7,289 bases of DNA from Gammaproteobacteria bacterium (GCA_007570905.1 RKSI01000182.1:1-7289); one strand, 5' to 3'. Shown: positions 1-6,375, counted from the stretch's first letter. Made by a program: numbers and translations. Notes: generated by a model from the sequence alone, not told the origin.

Positions 1-247
1 CGTGGGCGGTGCGCATCTGAATCAACCCCTGCGTCTCCAGTATTTTCAGCGCTTCGCGGATGGTGCCTTTGCTCACGCCGAACGCGCCGATTAAGTCGGG
101 CTCCTGCGGCAAGCGCTCGCCGGGCTTCATGTCGTGGTCGCGAATCAGCGACTTAATCGCCTCGGACACCGCGCTCGGGCGGTTCGGCGCGCGCCCTCGG
201 GCGCGCGGTTTACTGCGGGGTTTCGACGGGGTGGAAGCAACGGACAT
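1..247 (-). CDS. GntR-family (FadR-like) transcriptional regulator, N-terminal part, cut by the left window edge
   Basis: The first 82 residues of a GntR-type repressor or activator are visible; the ligand-binding domain lies outside the window. Residues about 27-82 form the winged helix-turn-helix, with the family hallmarks KPGERLPQEPDL (41-52), FGVSKGTIREALKIL (56-70) and the wing start GLIQMRT (74-80). Residues 9-23 form an Arg/Lys/Pro-rich tail ahead of the domain, likely disordered. The start at 247 is supported by a strong Shine-Dalgarno (GGGGAG) six bases upstream. The gene begins inside the last 38 bases of the preceding ATPase gene in another frame, so it is probably co-transcribed and translationally coupled. 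Known for the family: such proteins bind short palindromes and respond to small carboxylate or amino-acid-like effectors. Inferred: it controls this transporter locus and probably itself. Which effector-domain subfamily it belongs to (FCD, UTRA or other) cannot be seen here. Confidence 0.88.
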   Translation of the reverse strand, partial: MSVASTPSKPRSKPRARGRAPNRPSAVSEAIKSLIRDHDMKPGERLPQEPDLIGAFGVSKGTIREALKILETQGLIQMRTAH

Positions 248-1160
248 AATTCTCTCCCCGCGTGCAAACGGGTTCGGGCGCGCGGCGGCGGCAGGCGTCG
301 CCGGCACGCGAACACCGCGCGGCGAAAGCGCAGCCGCGCGGCGGCGCATCCGGCAATTCCCCGGCGGCGGCGGGCGCCGGTTTGCGCCCCAACACTGGCG
401 CGCTGTCGGCCAGCAGCCGGGTATACGGATGGCGCGCGCGCGCGAACACCTCGGCGGCATCGGCCAGTTCGACGATGGCGCCGCAATACAGCACGGCGAC
501 GCGGTCGCTGACCGACTCGACCACGGCCAAGTCGTGGCTGATTAGAAGATAGGTCAGATGATACGCCCGCTGCAAATCCGCGAGGAGGTTCAACACCTGC
601 GCCTGCACCGACACATCCAGCGCCGACACCGGCTCGTCCAGCACCACGATGCGCGGATTGGCGGCTAACGCGCGGGCGATGCCGATGCGCTGCGCCTGCC
701 CGCCGGAGAATTCATGCGGATAACGGTCGAGAAATTCCCTCCGCAGGTTGACCGCATCGAACAACTCCGCGATGCGCGCCGCGCGCGCCGGCGCCTCCAT
801 GCCGAGCAGATGGCGCAGCGGCGCGTGCATGATTTGGCGGATGGTCTTGCGCGGATTGAGCGCGCCTAACGGGTCCTGAAAAACATATTGAACGAGGCCG
901 CCCCACGCGCCGGCGCCGGCGCGCGGGTCTTTGCCGTCGACGGTGATGCGCCCGCCGCTCGGCGGCAACAGGCCGGCTAACATGCGCGCCAGCGTGGTCT
1001 TGCCGCATCCGGATTCGCCGACGATGCCGAGCGTCTCGCCGGCCGCCACGCGGAAACTGACCTCGCGCACCGCGCATACCGGCGCCCGGGCGCGCCCGAA
1101 CCACCGCCGGCCGCCGCCGAAAGTCTTCGACAAGCGCCATGCTTCCAGGGCCGCGGTCAT
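210..1160 (-). CDS. Peptide/nickel-type ABC transporter ATP-binding protein (DppF/OppF-like)
   Basis: This 316-residue cytoplasmic ATPase is the second nucleotide-binding subunit of the importer. Visible motifs are Walker A GESGCGKTT (48-56), Q-loop Gln95 in VFQDP, signature FSGGQAQRIGIARAL (151-165), Walker B IVVLDEP (171-177) and the switch His209 in ISHD. The C-terminal oligopeptide-transporter extension carries HPYT (244-247) and a cysteine set (Cys277, Cys283, Cys290, Cys308) in the GCAFxxRC pattern typical of Dpp/Opp ATPases. The signature has Phe in place of the usual Leu, a tolerated variant. Length is normal for the family. I chose the start at 1160 rather than an in-frame ATG at 1238: it gives the standard N-terminus, has a GGAGG ribosome site, and overlaps the upstream stop as ATGA. 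The 3' end overlaps the regulator gene by 38 bases. It should pair with the ATPase half of the fused upstream protein. Substrate cannot be inferred from the ATPase. Confidence 0.95.
   Translation of the reverse strand: MTAALEAWRLSKTFGGGRRWFGRARAPVCAVREVSFRVAAGETLGIVGESGCGKTTLARMLAGLLPPSGGRITVDGKDPRAGAGAWGGLVQYVFQDPLGALNPRKTIRQIMHAPLRHLLGMEAPARAARIAELFDAVNLRREFLDRYPHEFSGGQAQRIGIARALAANPRIVVLDEPVSALDVSVQAQVLNLLADLQRAYHLTYLLISHDLAVVESVSDRVAVLYCGAIVELADAAEVFARARHPYTRLLADSAPVLGRKPAPAAAGELPDAPPRGCAFAARCSRAGDACRRRAPEPVCTRGENYVRCFHPVETPQ
252..259 (-). promoter_or_regulatory. Ribosome binding site of the GntR regulator
   Basis: On the minus strand the bases read GGGGAGAG and end four bases before the ATG at 247; the core GGGGAG is six bases from it. 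The site lies within the 3' end of the ATPase coding region and fixes the regulator's start inside that gene. Confidence 0.7.
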
Positions 1161-3049
1161 GCCGCCTCCAGCGGATAGAGACAGCGCACCCGGCGGGTCG
1201 CCGACAGCCGGGCCGGCGCAACCGCCCCGGCCTCGCACGCCGCCCGTGCCCGCTCGCAGCGCGGCGCAAAAGCGCAGCCGCGCGGCCGGTGGTCGGCGGC
1301 CGGCGGCAAGCCGGGAATCGCCGCCGGCCGCCGACCGGCGCCCAACCGCGGCGCGCAGCGAATCAACCCGGCGGTATACGGATGCGCCGGGCGGGACAGA
1401 ATGTCATGCGTGGCGCCGCTTTCGACGATGCGCCCGGCATACATCACCGCGACCCGGTCGCACAACTGCGACAACACCGCAAAGTCGTGAGTGACAAAAA
1501 TCAGCGCCAGGTTGCGCTCGCGGCGCAGTTGCGCCAGCAGTTGCAGAATCTGCGCCTGCACGGTGACATCCAGCGCCGTGGTCGGCTCATCAGCGATGAC
1601 CAGTTCAGGCGAGTTGGCCAGCGCCAGCGCGATGCCGACGCGCTGGCGCATGCCGCCGGACAATTCATGCGGGTAACAGCGCGCGCGCGCCTCGGGGCCG
1701 GGAATGCGCACCCGGCGCAACAGGCCGACCGCCTCATCAAGCGCCGCCCGGCGCGGCACCCGGCGGTGGCAGCGAATGGCCTCGGTCAACTGCGCGCCGA
1801 CCGTCATCAGCGGATGCAACGCCGCCATCGGGTTCTGGAAGATATAGGACACCCGGCGCCCGCGAATGGCGCGCAACCGCTCGAAGTTGGCGCCCAACAG
1901 GTCCTCGCCCGCCAGCCATACCCGGCCGCCGCTGATCACCGCCGGCGGCGACGGCGCGAGGCCAAGCAACGACAGCGCCGTGACCGATTTGCCCGAACCC
2001 GACTCGCCGATGAGACCCAGGCACTGGCCGGCGTCCACCGCCAGGTCGACGCCGTTGACCGCATACTGGGCGCGCGCGCCGGCGCTGACGAAGCGGGTGT
2101 GCAGGCCGCGCACCTGTAGCAGCGCGCCGCCCGGCGGGTGCGCGTCATCGGCGCCCGTTGCGGCGCGCTCGATGCGGGTCACCGGCGCCGGTCGCGACAA
2201 CGCGCCGGCGCGAAGGCGCGGGTCGAGCAAGTCGCGGATGCCGTCGCCGAGCAGGTTGATGCTGACCACGATAATGAAGATCATCGCCCCGGGCACGACC
2301 GACACATGCGGGGCGTTAATCAGCGACTTGCGCCCTTCTCCGAGCATGGAACCCAGGTCGGCCTGCGGCGGCTGCGAGCCGAGGCCGAGGAACGACAAAC
2401 CGGCGGTCTCGAGAATCATCCAGCCGATGGTGGTGGACATGGCGACCGTGATGACCGGCGCGACATTGGGCAGAATTTCGCCGGCGATGATGCGCCCGCT
2501 GCGCATGCCGGCGAGGCGCGCGGCATCGACGAATTCGCGGTGCGCGATGGTGGCGGTGGCGCCGCGCACGCTGCGCGCGAAGAACGGAATGTTGACGATG
2601 GCGACCGCATACAAGGCGTTCAGCAACCCGGGACCGAGCGCCGCGACAATGGCCAACGCCAGCAGGATGTAGGGAAACGCCATCAGCATGTCGATGCCGC
2701 GCATCAGCAGGTAATCGGTCCGCCCGCCGAAGAAGCCGGCGGCAATGCCGATGCACGAGCCGGCCAACGCGGCGATGAGCGAGGCGAACACGCCGACCGC
2801 TAACGACAGGCGCGTGCCCCACACCAGGCGGGCGAGCAGGTCGCGGCCGAGGTGGTCGGTGCCGAACGGATGCCCCGGCGCGCCGGGCCGTTGCAGGCGG
2901 TTGGCGAGGTCGGTCAGGTCGGGGTTGTGAAGCGGCAGAAGCGGCGCGGCCACCGCCAGCGCGGCGACGACTAACAGCACCAGCGCACCGACCCCGGCTG
3001 GCCGGTGGCGAACAAAAAGCGCCGCCGCCGCAACGCGCGCGCCGCTCAT
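1157..3049 (-). CDS. Fused Dpp/Opp-type ABC permease and ATPase (DppC-DppD fusion)
   Basis: A single open frame of 630 residues encodes two subunits that are usually separate. Residues 1-280 are a DppC-type permease: a membrane segment near 20-40, the conserved HPFGTDHLGRDLLARL block (60-75), further membrane segments near 83-107, 119-138, 140-158, 198-222 and 250-270, the ATPase-coupling EAA loop around 171-196 (REFVDAARLAG), and the canonical permease end LLDPRLR (274-280). A linker of about 28 residues rich in Ala, Pro and Arg follows. The ATPase starts near 309, with Walker A GESGSGKS (348-355), Q-loop Gln405, signature LSGGM (463-467), Walker B LVIADEP (483-489), switch His521, HPYT (556-559) and the C-terminal cysteines Cys592, Cys598, Cys605 and Cys623. 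I re-read the linker codon by codon and found no stop. A GTG at residue 290 could in principle restart translation, but no ribosome site precedes it. The gene overlaps both neighbours by ATGA. Permease/ATPase fusions of this type are known in some bacteria. Confidence 0.93.
   Translation of the reverse strand: MSGARVAAAALFVRHRPAGVGALVLLVVAALAVAAPLLPLHNPDLTDLANRLQRPGAPGHPFGTDHLGRDLLARLVWGTRLSLAVGVFASLIAALAGSCIGIAAGFFGGRTDYLLMRGIDMLMAFPYILLALAIVAALGPGLLNALYAVAIVNIPFFARSVRGATATIAHREFVDAARLAGMRSGRIIAGEILPNVAPVITVAMSTTIGWMILETAGLSFLGLGSQPPQADLGSMLGEGRKSLINAPHVSVVPGAMIFIIVVSINLLGDGIRDLLDPRLRAGALSRPAPVTRIERAATGADDAHPPGGALLQVRGLHTRFVSAGARAQYAVNGVDLAVDAGQCLGLIGESGSGKSVTALSLLGLAPSPPAVISGGRVWLAGEDLLGANFERLRAIRGRRVSYIFQNPMAALHPLMTVGAQLTEAIRCHRRVPRRAALDEAVGLLRRVRIPGPEARARCYPHELSGGMRQRVGIALALANSPELVIADEPTTALDVTVQAQILQLLAQLRRERNLALIFVTHDFAVLSQLCDRVAVMYAGRIVESGATHDILSRPAHPYTAGLIRCAPRLGAGRRPAAIPGLPPAADHRPRGCAFAPRCERARAACEAGAVAPARLSATRRVRCLYPLEAA
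1165..1169 (-). promoter_or_regulatory. Ribosome binding site that decides the DppF-like start
   Basis: The minus strand reads GGAGG followed by CGGC and the ATG at 1160. The four-base spacing is slightly short, but the match is perfect. It favours the start at 1160 over the longer reading from 1238, which would bury the start deep in the previous gene. Confidence 0.65.
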
Positions 3050-3990
3050 GTTTTGATTTTGGGGTCGAGGGCGTGCTGAGCCAGGTCGGCGAGCAGATTG
3101 AGCAGCACATAACTGGCGGCCACCACCACCACGCCGCCTTGAACCAGTTGAATATCGCGCGTGGAAATGGCCTGCACCAACATGCGCCCGACGCCCGGCC
3201 ACTGGAACACGGTTTCGACATACACCGCGCCGCCGAGCACAAACCCGGCCTGCACACCGATGACCGGGATGATAGTGACCAGCGCGGCCTTGAACGCATG
3301 CCGGTAAATCACCCGGCGCTCGCCGACCCCCCTGGCGCGCGCCGCGCATATGAAATCCTGGCGCAGCACTTCGAGCATCGCCGAGCGCGTCAGGCGGGCG
3401 ATGACGCCGGTGGCGACCACCGACAGGGTGAGCGCCGGCAAAATCAGGTGCCGCGCCAGGTCGGCCGCCCCGCCGCCGCCGTAAACCGCGAACATGCCGC
3501 TGGCCGGCAGCCAGCGCAGGTTGACCGAGAAAGCGAGGATGGCCAGCAGTCCCAGCCAGAACGACGGCACCGAGATGCCGACCACCGCCGTCAATGTGAG
3601 CAACCGGTCGGACCAGCCGTATTGCCCCACCGCGCATCTCACGCCGATGAGGATGCCCCACAGCGTGCACAGCAGCAACGCCGCGCCGGCCAGAATCAGC
3701 GTGGCGGAGAAGCGCTCCAGCACTTCGTCCAGCACCGGGCGGTTCAGCGAATAAGAGCGGCCGAAATCGCCCTGCAGGATGTTGCCGAGCCAGATTAGAT
3801 ACTGCTGCGCCGGCGGTTTGTCGAGGCCGAGTTGCCGGTTCAGCCGCTCGACATTTTCGGGCGTGGCATACGGCCCCAAAATCGCCGTCGCCGGGTCGCC
3901 CGGCAAAAACGCCAGGATGGAAAAAACGATGACGGTCAGCCCCAGCAGCACCGGGACGACCGCCATCAGGCGCCTTATAACATAGCGCAT
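3046..3990 (-). CDS. Peptide/nickel-type ABC transporter permease (DppB-like)
   Basis: This 314-residue inner-membrane protein forms one half of the translocation pore; the DppC half of the fused protein forms the other. It has the characteristic N-terminus MRYVIRRLMAVVPVLLGLTV and FLPGDPA (28-34), a periplasmic loop with LGLDKPPAQQYLIWLGNILQG (54-74), and hydrophobic segments near 9-29, 97-118, 131-155, 181-200, 237-258 and 283-305. The coupling loop is RQDFICAARARGVGERRVI (210-228), with the conserved Ala-Gly pattern facing the ATPase. ETVFQWPGVGRM (259-270) is another family block. Length is normal. There is no obvious Shine-Dalgarno, and the start lies 15 bases after the stop of the binding-protein gene, so coupled translation is likely. 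The first Met is preferred to Met9 because family members begin with this basic-then-hydrophobic pattern. The 3' end overlaps the next gene as ATGA. Confidence 0.95.
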   Translation of the reverse strand: MRYVIRRLMAVVPVLLGLTVIVFSILAFLPGDPATAILGPYATPENVERLNRQLGLDKPPAQQYLIWLGNILQGDFGRSYSLNRPVLDEVLERFSATLILAGAALLLCTLWGILIGVRCAVGQYGWSDRLLTLTAVVGISVPSFWLGLLAILAFSVNLRWLPASGMFAVYGGGGAADLARHLILPALTLSVVATGVIARLTRSAMLEVLRQDFICAARARGVGERRVIYRHAFKAALVTIIPVIGVQAGFVLGGAVYVETVFQWPGVGRMLVQAISTRDIQLVQGGVVVVAASYVLLNLLADLAQHALDPKIKT

Positions 3991-4005
3991 GCCGCGCGGC
4001 GGCTG

Positions 4006-5556
4006 TCAGCGCTTGCTGACGCCGTGCAACAGGAGATAGAAGGACGGCTGGAGTTTGAAGTCGCGGACGCTGTCGCGGGTGGCCGCGTTTTGTTTCCAGT
4101 TGGCGATGAACGCCCACGGCGCGTCTTCATGCACCAGCGTCTGCATTTCCTTGTACAGCCGCGCGCGCTCCGACTGGTCGGTGGAGGTGCGCGCCGCCTC
4201 CAGCAGGGCGTCCACCTCCGGGTTGGAGTAGTAGCCGGAATTGAAGCCCTTTTTGTCGGGCCAGGCGTCGGTGCGAAGCGCCAGATACGGCAGCGTATCG
4301 GGGTCGTTGGTCATCCACGCCATCTCCGCCATGTCGGCCTTGCCCTCCAGCCCGGGGTTGACCTTGCCGAGAAAAGTGTTCCATTCATAGGTTTCGATTC
4401 TGACCTTCAGCCCGACTTTGACCAGGTCGGCCTGAATGGCCGCGCCCATGGCCACCGGGTCGAGCATGCCGGAACCGCCTTCGGTCACATAAAAGGTCAA
4501 CTCGGCGCCGTCGTGCCCGGCCGCCCTGATTAATGCGCGCGCCTTGTCCGGGTCGTATGGATACGGTTCGAGCGCCTCGTTGTAGGCCCAAGCAAAGGCC
4601 GGCGGCGTCGGCCCGGCGGCCACCTCGGCCGTGCCCTGCAGCACATTGTCGACCAGTTTCTCCTTGTCGATGGCGTAGTTGACCGCCTGGCGCACGCGCT
4701 TGTCCGCAAACGGCCCCGACTTGGCGTTCAGAATCAAAAACCAGACATGCGGGCCGGCCTGTTCGTGAAGGCGGTAGCCGTTGCCGTCGAATTGTTTGAC
4801 ATTGTCGGGCGGAATTTCCACCATCACATCAATGCCGCCGGACAGCATCTCCGCGACCCGGGTGTTGCCGTCGGTGATGGGGCGAAACACGACCGCTTCA
4901 AGCGGCGGCGCGCCGCCCCAGTAGGCGTCGTTGCGCTCCAGCACCACCTTGGAGTTGGAGGCCCACTCGCCGAACCGGAAGGCGCCGGTGCCGGACGGGT
5001 TGCGCCCGAAGTCGGCGCGGTGCTCTTTTACGCTCCCGGGCGACACGATGAGGCCGGTCGGATAGGCGAGGTTGGAAAGAAACGGCGCATACGGCTCGCT
5101 CAGGGTGAAACGCACGCGGTCCCGCCCCAGCGCCTCGACCTCGGTGATGGTCGAGAAGAAAAACGACAGCGGGAACGGGCCGGTGTCGTGATACGGGTGG
5201 TTCTCATCCAGCATGCGCTTGAAATTGAACTCGACCGCCTCGGCGTCAAACGCCGCGCCGTCGTGGAACTTCACGCCGCGGCGCAGATTGAAAGTGTATA
5301 CCAGGCCGTCGTCGCTGATTTGCCAGTCGGTGGCCAGCGATGGCTCAACTTCGAGCGTGCCGTCCTTATAGCGCACCAGCCCGTCATACAAGTTCATTAG
5401 AATCCGAAAGTCGTTGACCGCGGTGACCGTGGCCGGGTCGAGCGACTTGGGTTCGGCAATCTGCCCGACGACTAACACATTCGGCGGCGTCTGCGCGGTG
5501 GCCGGCATGACGAAGGCGGCTAAAAACGCCCAGGCGGCAACAAACAAACTTTTCAT
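4006..5556 (-). CDS. Periplasmic substrate-binding protein of a peptide-type ABC transporter (SBP_bac_5 family, DppA-like)
   Basis: This 516-residue protein captures the substrate and delivers it to the permease pair. It starts with a classical signal peptide: Lys2, a hydrophobic core from Leu4 to about Met17, and an AxA cleavage site (Ala19-Thr-Ala21, then Gln22). No lipobox cysteine is present, so a soluble periplasmic protein is expected. Family blocks are EPKSLDPAT (35-43), YDGLVRY (57-63), the signature region LRRGVKFHDGAAFDAEAVEF (91-110), NPSGTGAFRF (186-195), FADKRVRQAVNYAIDKEKLV (283-302) and GYYSNPEVDALL (441-452). DPD at 418-420 sits where DppA-type proteins carry a ligand-contacting Asp; this is from memory and not aligned. 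The protein contains no cysteine at all, so it cannot form the disulfides seen in E. coli DppA and OppA. A good ribosome site supports the start. Substrate is unresolved: dipeptides, modified peptides or carbamoylated amino acids are all compatible, the last suggested by the divergent hydrolase. Confidence 0.95.
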   Translation of the reverse strand: MKSLFVAAWAFLAAFVMPATAQTPPNVLVVGQIAEPKSLDPATVTAVNDFRILMNLYDGLVRYKDGTLEVEPSLATDWQISDDGLVYTFNLRRGVKFHDGAAFDAEAVEFNFKRMLDENHPYHDTGPFPLSFFFSTITEVEALGRDRVRFTLSEPYAPFLSNLAYPTGLIVSPGSVKEHRADFGRNPSGTGAFRFGEWASNSKVVLERNDAYWGGAPPLEAVVFRPITDGNTRVAEMLSGGIDVMVEIPPDNVKQFDGNGYRLHEQAGPHVWFLILNAKSGPFADKRVRQAVNYAIDKEKLVDNVLQGTAEVAAGPTPPAFAWAYNEALEPYPYDPDKARALIRAAGHDGAELTFYVTEGGSGMLDPVAMGAAIQADLVKVGLKVRIETYEWNTFLGKVNPGLEGKADMAEMAWMTNDPDTLPYLALRTDAWPDKKGFNSGYYSNPEVDALLEAARTSTDQSERARLYKEMQTLVHEDAPWAFIANWKQNAATRDSVRDFKLQPSFYLLLHGVSKR

Positions 5557-5564
5557 GATGATTT

Positions 5565-5568
5565 CTCC
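5565..5568 (-). promoter_or_regulatory. Ribosome binding site of the substrate-binding protein gene
   Basis: The minus strand reads GGAG eight bases before the ATG at 5556, within CCGGAGAAATCATC. Sequence and spacing are standard, and it supports the chosen start. Confidence 0.7.
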
Positions 5569-5586
5569 GGTGGTAATGGAAGTCGG

Positions 5587-5597
5587 GATAATTTATC
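5587..5597. promoter_or_regulatory. 11-base palindrome over the transporter promoter -10 region
   Basis: GATAA and TTATC are perfect five-base arms around a single T. The site overlaps the candidate -10 and start point of the leftward promoter. Short AT-rich palindromes arise easily by chance in AT-rich DNA, so evidence for a protein-binding site is modest. Confidence 0.3.
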
Positions 5598-5600
5598 ATA
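5595..5600 (-). promoter_or_regulatory. Candidate -10 element for the transporter operon
   Basis: The minus strand reads TATGAT, a five-of-six match to the sigma-70 -10 consensus, in the most AT-rich part of the gap. It would start transcription near 5588 and give a leader of about 30 bases that contains the Shine-Dalgarno. No good -35 lies 16-18 bases upstream. A TTGCCA (5630-5625) exists but is 24 bases away, too far, so activator dependence or a different start is possible. Confidence 0.4.
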
Positions 5601-5606
5601 ATAATT

Positions 5607-5623
5607 AGCGAAAATCATTCGCT
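5607..5623. promoter_or_regulatory. 17-base inverted repeat, candidate operator
   Basis: AGCGAA and TTCGCT are perfect six-base arms around a five-base AATCA centre. Relative to the candidate -10 at 5595-5600, the dyad covers roughly the spacer and -35 region of the transporter promoter, a typical place for a repressor. The arms do not match a GntR operator I can name, so assigning it to the local regulator is inference from position. Confidence 0.4.
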
Positions 5624-5660
5624 GTGGCAAAATGGTCCATCGTGGCCCGCTCGGGTCATC

Positions 5661-5689
5661 GTGAAAATGCGGTCTCGCCCGGATATTTT
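5661..5689 (+). promoter_or_regulatory. Candidate promoter for the DUF1028/M20 operon
   Basis: GTGAAA (5661-5666) and TATTTT (5684-5689) are separated by 17 bases, and each matches its sigma-70 consensus at four of six positions. Transcription would begin near 5696, leaving a leader of about 18 bases before the ATG at 5714. The match is weak and only suggestive. Confidence 0.3.
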
Positions 5690-5713
5690 CCTCTAAATTC
5701 AACCAATTAGAAC

Positions 5714-6370
5714 ATGACCTTTTCCATTTTGAGCCGCGATGGCGAAACCGGGGAACTGGGTTGCGCGGCCGCCACGGGCAATCTCGCGGTCGGCGCGTGG
5801 GTGCTGCGCGCCGAGGCCGAGGTGGGCGTGGTGGCGACCCAGGGGCGGGCGGTGAGCGTGATTTGGGGGACGCAGGCGATGCAGGCGCTGGCGCGGGGCC
5901 GCACCGCGCAACAGGTTGTGCAACAGGTGGTCGGCGCCGACCGCAACGCCGCGGCGCGGCAACTGCTGGTGCTCGACGCCGCCGGCAACGCGGCCGGCTG
6001 GAGCGGCGCCGACAACCCCGATGTCAAGGGGCACGACCCGGCGCCCGGCCTCGCGGTGGCCGGCAACTGGCTGGCCAATGAGCGGGTGCTGCCGGCCATG
6101 AAACGCGCCTTCGCCGGGACGCGCGGCGAGATGGCGGCGCGCTTGCTGGCCGCGCTGGCGGCGGCCGCGGCCGCCGGCGGCGACGCCCGCGGCACCCGCT
6201 CGGCGGCGCTGCAAGTGGTGTCGGCGCAGCACCCGCCGCTCGACTTGCGCATCGATGACAGCGCGACCCCGGTCGCCGACCTGATGGCGCTGTACCACCT
6301 CACCCGGCAAGCGGAATACCGCGAATTCCTGTCGCGGTTGCCGACACTGTCCCGCCCGCAGCGGCGCTAA
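5714..6370 (+). CDS. DUF1028 family protein (Ntn-hydrolase-like, function unknown)
   Basis: This 218-residue soluble protein spans the whole DUF1028 fold. Recognisable blocks, in order, are MTFSILSRD at the N-terminus, GELGCAAATGNLAVGA (13-28), GVVATQG (38-44), the RQLLVLDAAGNAAGWSG stretch (82-98), LAVAGNWLANERVLPAM (113-129), AAGGDARGTRSAAL (153-166) and DLRIDD (177-182). From memory, the family belongs to the Ntn-hydrolase superfamily. Removal of Met1 would expose Thr2, the expected position of an N-terminal nucleophile, so a cytoplasmic amidase or peptidase-like activity is plausible but unproven. There is no signal peptide or membrane segment. The Ala-rich run at 141-154 is normal for the family. 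The start is set by the conserved MTFS opening rather than by a Shine-Dalgarno, which is poor. The M20 hydrolase gene follows after 5 bases, suggesting one operon and a shared substrate or pathway. No experimentally defined function is known to me. Confidence 0.9.
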   Translation: MTFSILSRDGETGELGCAAATGNLAVGAWVLRAEAEVGVVATQGRAVSVIWGTQAMQALARGRTAQQVVQQVVGADRNAAARQLLVLDAAGNAAGWSGADNPDVKGHDPAPGLAVAGNWLANERVLPAMKRAFAGTRGEMAARLLAALAAAAAAGGDARGTRSAALQVVSAQHPPLDLRIDDSATPVADLMALYHLTRQAEYREFLSRLPTLSRPQRR

Positions 6371-6375
6371 GCGCA

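Larger units (their letters stand above)
5557..5713. promoter_or_regulatory. Divergent intergenic control region
   Basis: This 157-base gap separates the leftward transporter operon from the rightward DUF1028/M20 operon and must hold the promoters of both. It contrasts strongly with the GC-rich genes: the 50 bases from 5581 to 5630 contain only 17 G or C. It carries several small inverted repeats between 5587 and 5640 (described separately) and one candidate promoter for each direction. The bases next to the DUF1028 start lack a clear Shine-Dalgarno. Two tiny reading frames are present (see rejected items), and I see no gene in it. Confidence 0.75.

Noticed and set aside
1161..1238. Longer N-terminus for the DppF-like ATPase
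   Set aside because: The extra 26 residues are Gly/Ala-rich, lie inside the upstream coding region, and do not resemble ATPase sequence. The start at 1160 has a GGAGG site.
1139..2119. 326-codon plus-strand open frame opposite the ATPases
   Set aside because: It is Arg/Gln/Ala-rich, has no recognisable domain and lies fully antisense to two clear ATPase coding regions. Long antisense frames are expected in GC-rich DNA.
3050..4117. Upstream extension of the fused permease-ATPase frame to an ATG at 4117
   Set aside because: This part runs out of frame through the clear DppB-like gene and into the binding-protein gene and has no family similarity. The ATG at 3049 gives the normal DppC N-terminus and an ATGA overlap.
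4747..5400. 217-codon plus-strand frame opposite the binding protein
   Set aside because: It is antisense to a high-confidence SBP_bac_5 gene and shows no domain; it is a codon-bias shadow.
5646..5655. CCCG-CT-CGGG hairpin as a terminator
   Set aside because: The arms are only four bases, no T-run follows in either direction, and it sits between divergent promoters where no terminator is needed.
5632..5696. Two mini reading frames ahead of DUF1028 (ATG at 5632, ten codons; ATG at 5667, nine codons)
   Set aside because: Neither has a ribosome site or a leader-peptide pattern such as repeated regulatory codons. The one at 5667 overlaps the candidate promoter, so neither is likely to be translated.
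6141..6190. Ala/Gly-rich GCG/GGC tract in DUF1028 as a tandem repeat or frameshift
   Set aside because: The stretch aligns with the conserved AAGGDxRGxxSAAL block of the family and stays in frame, so it is normal coding sequence.
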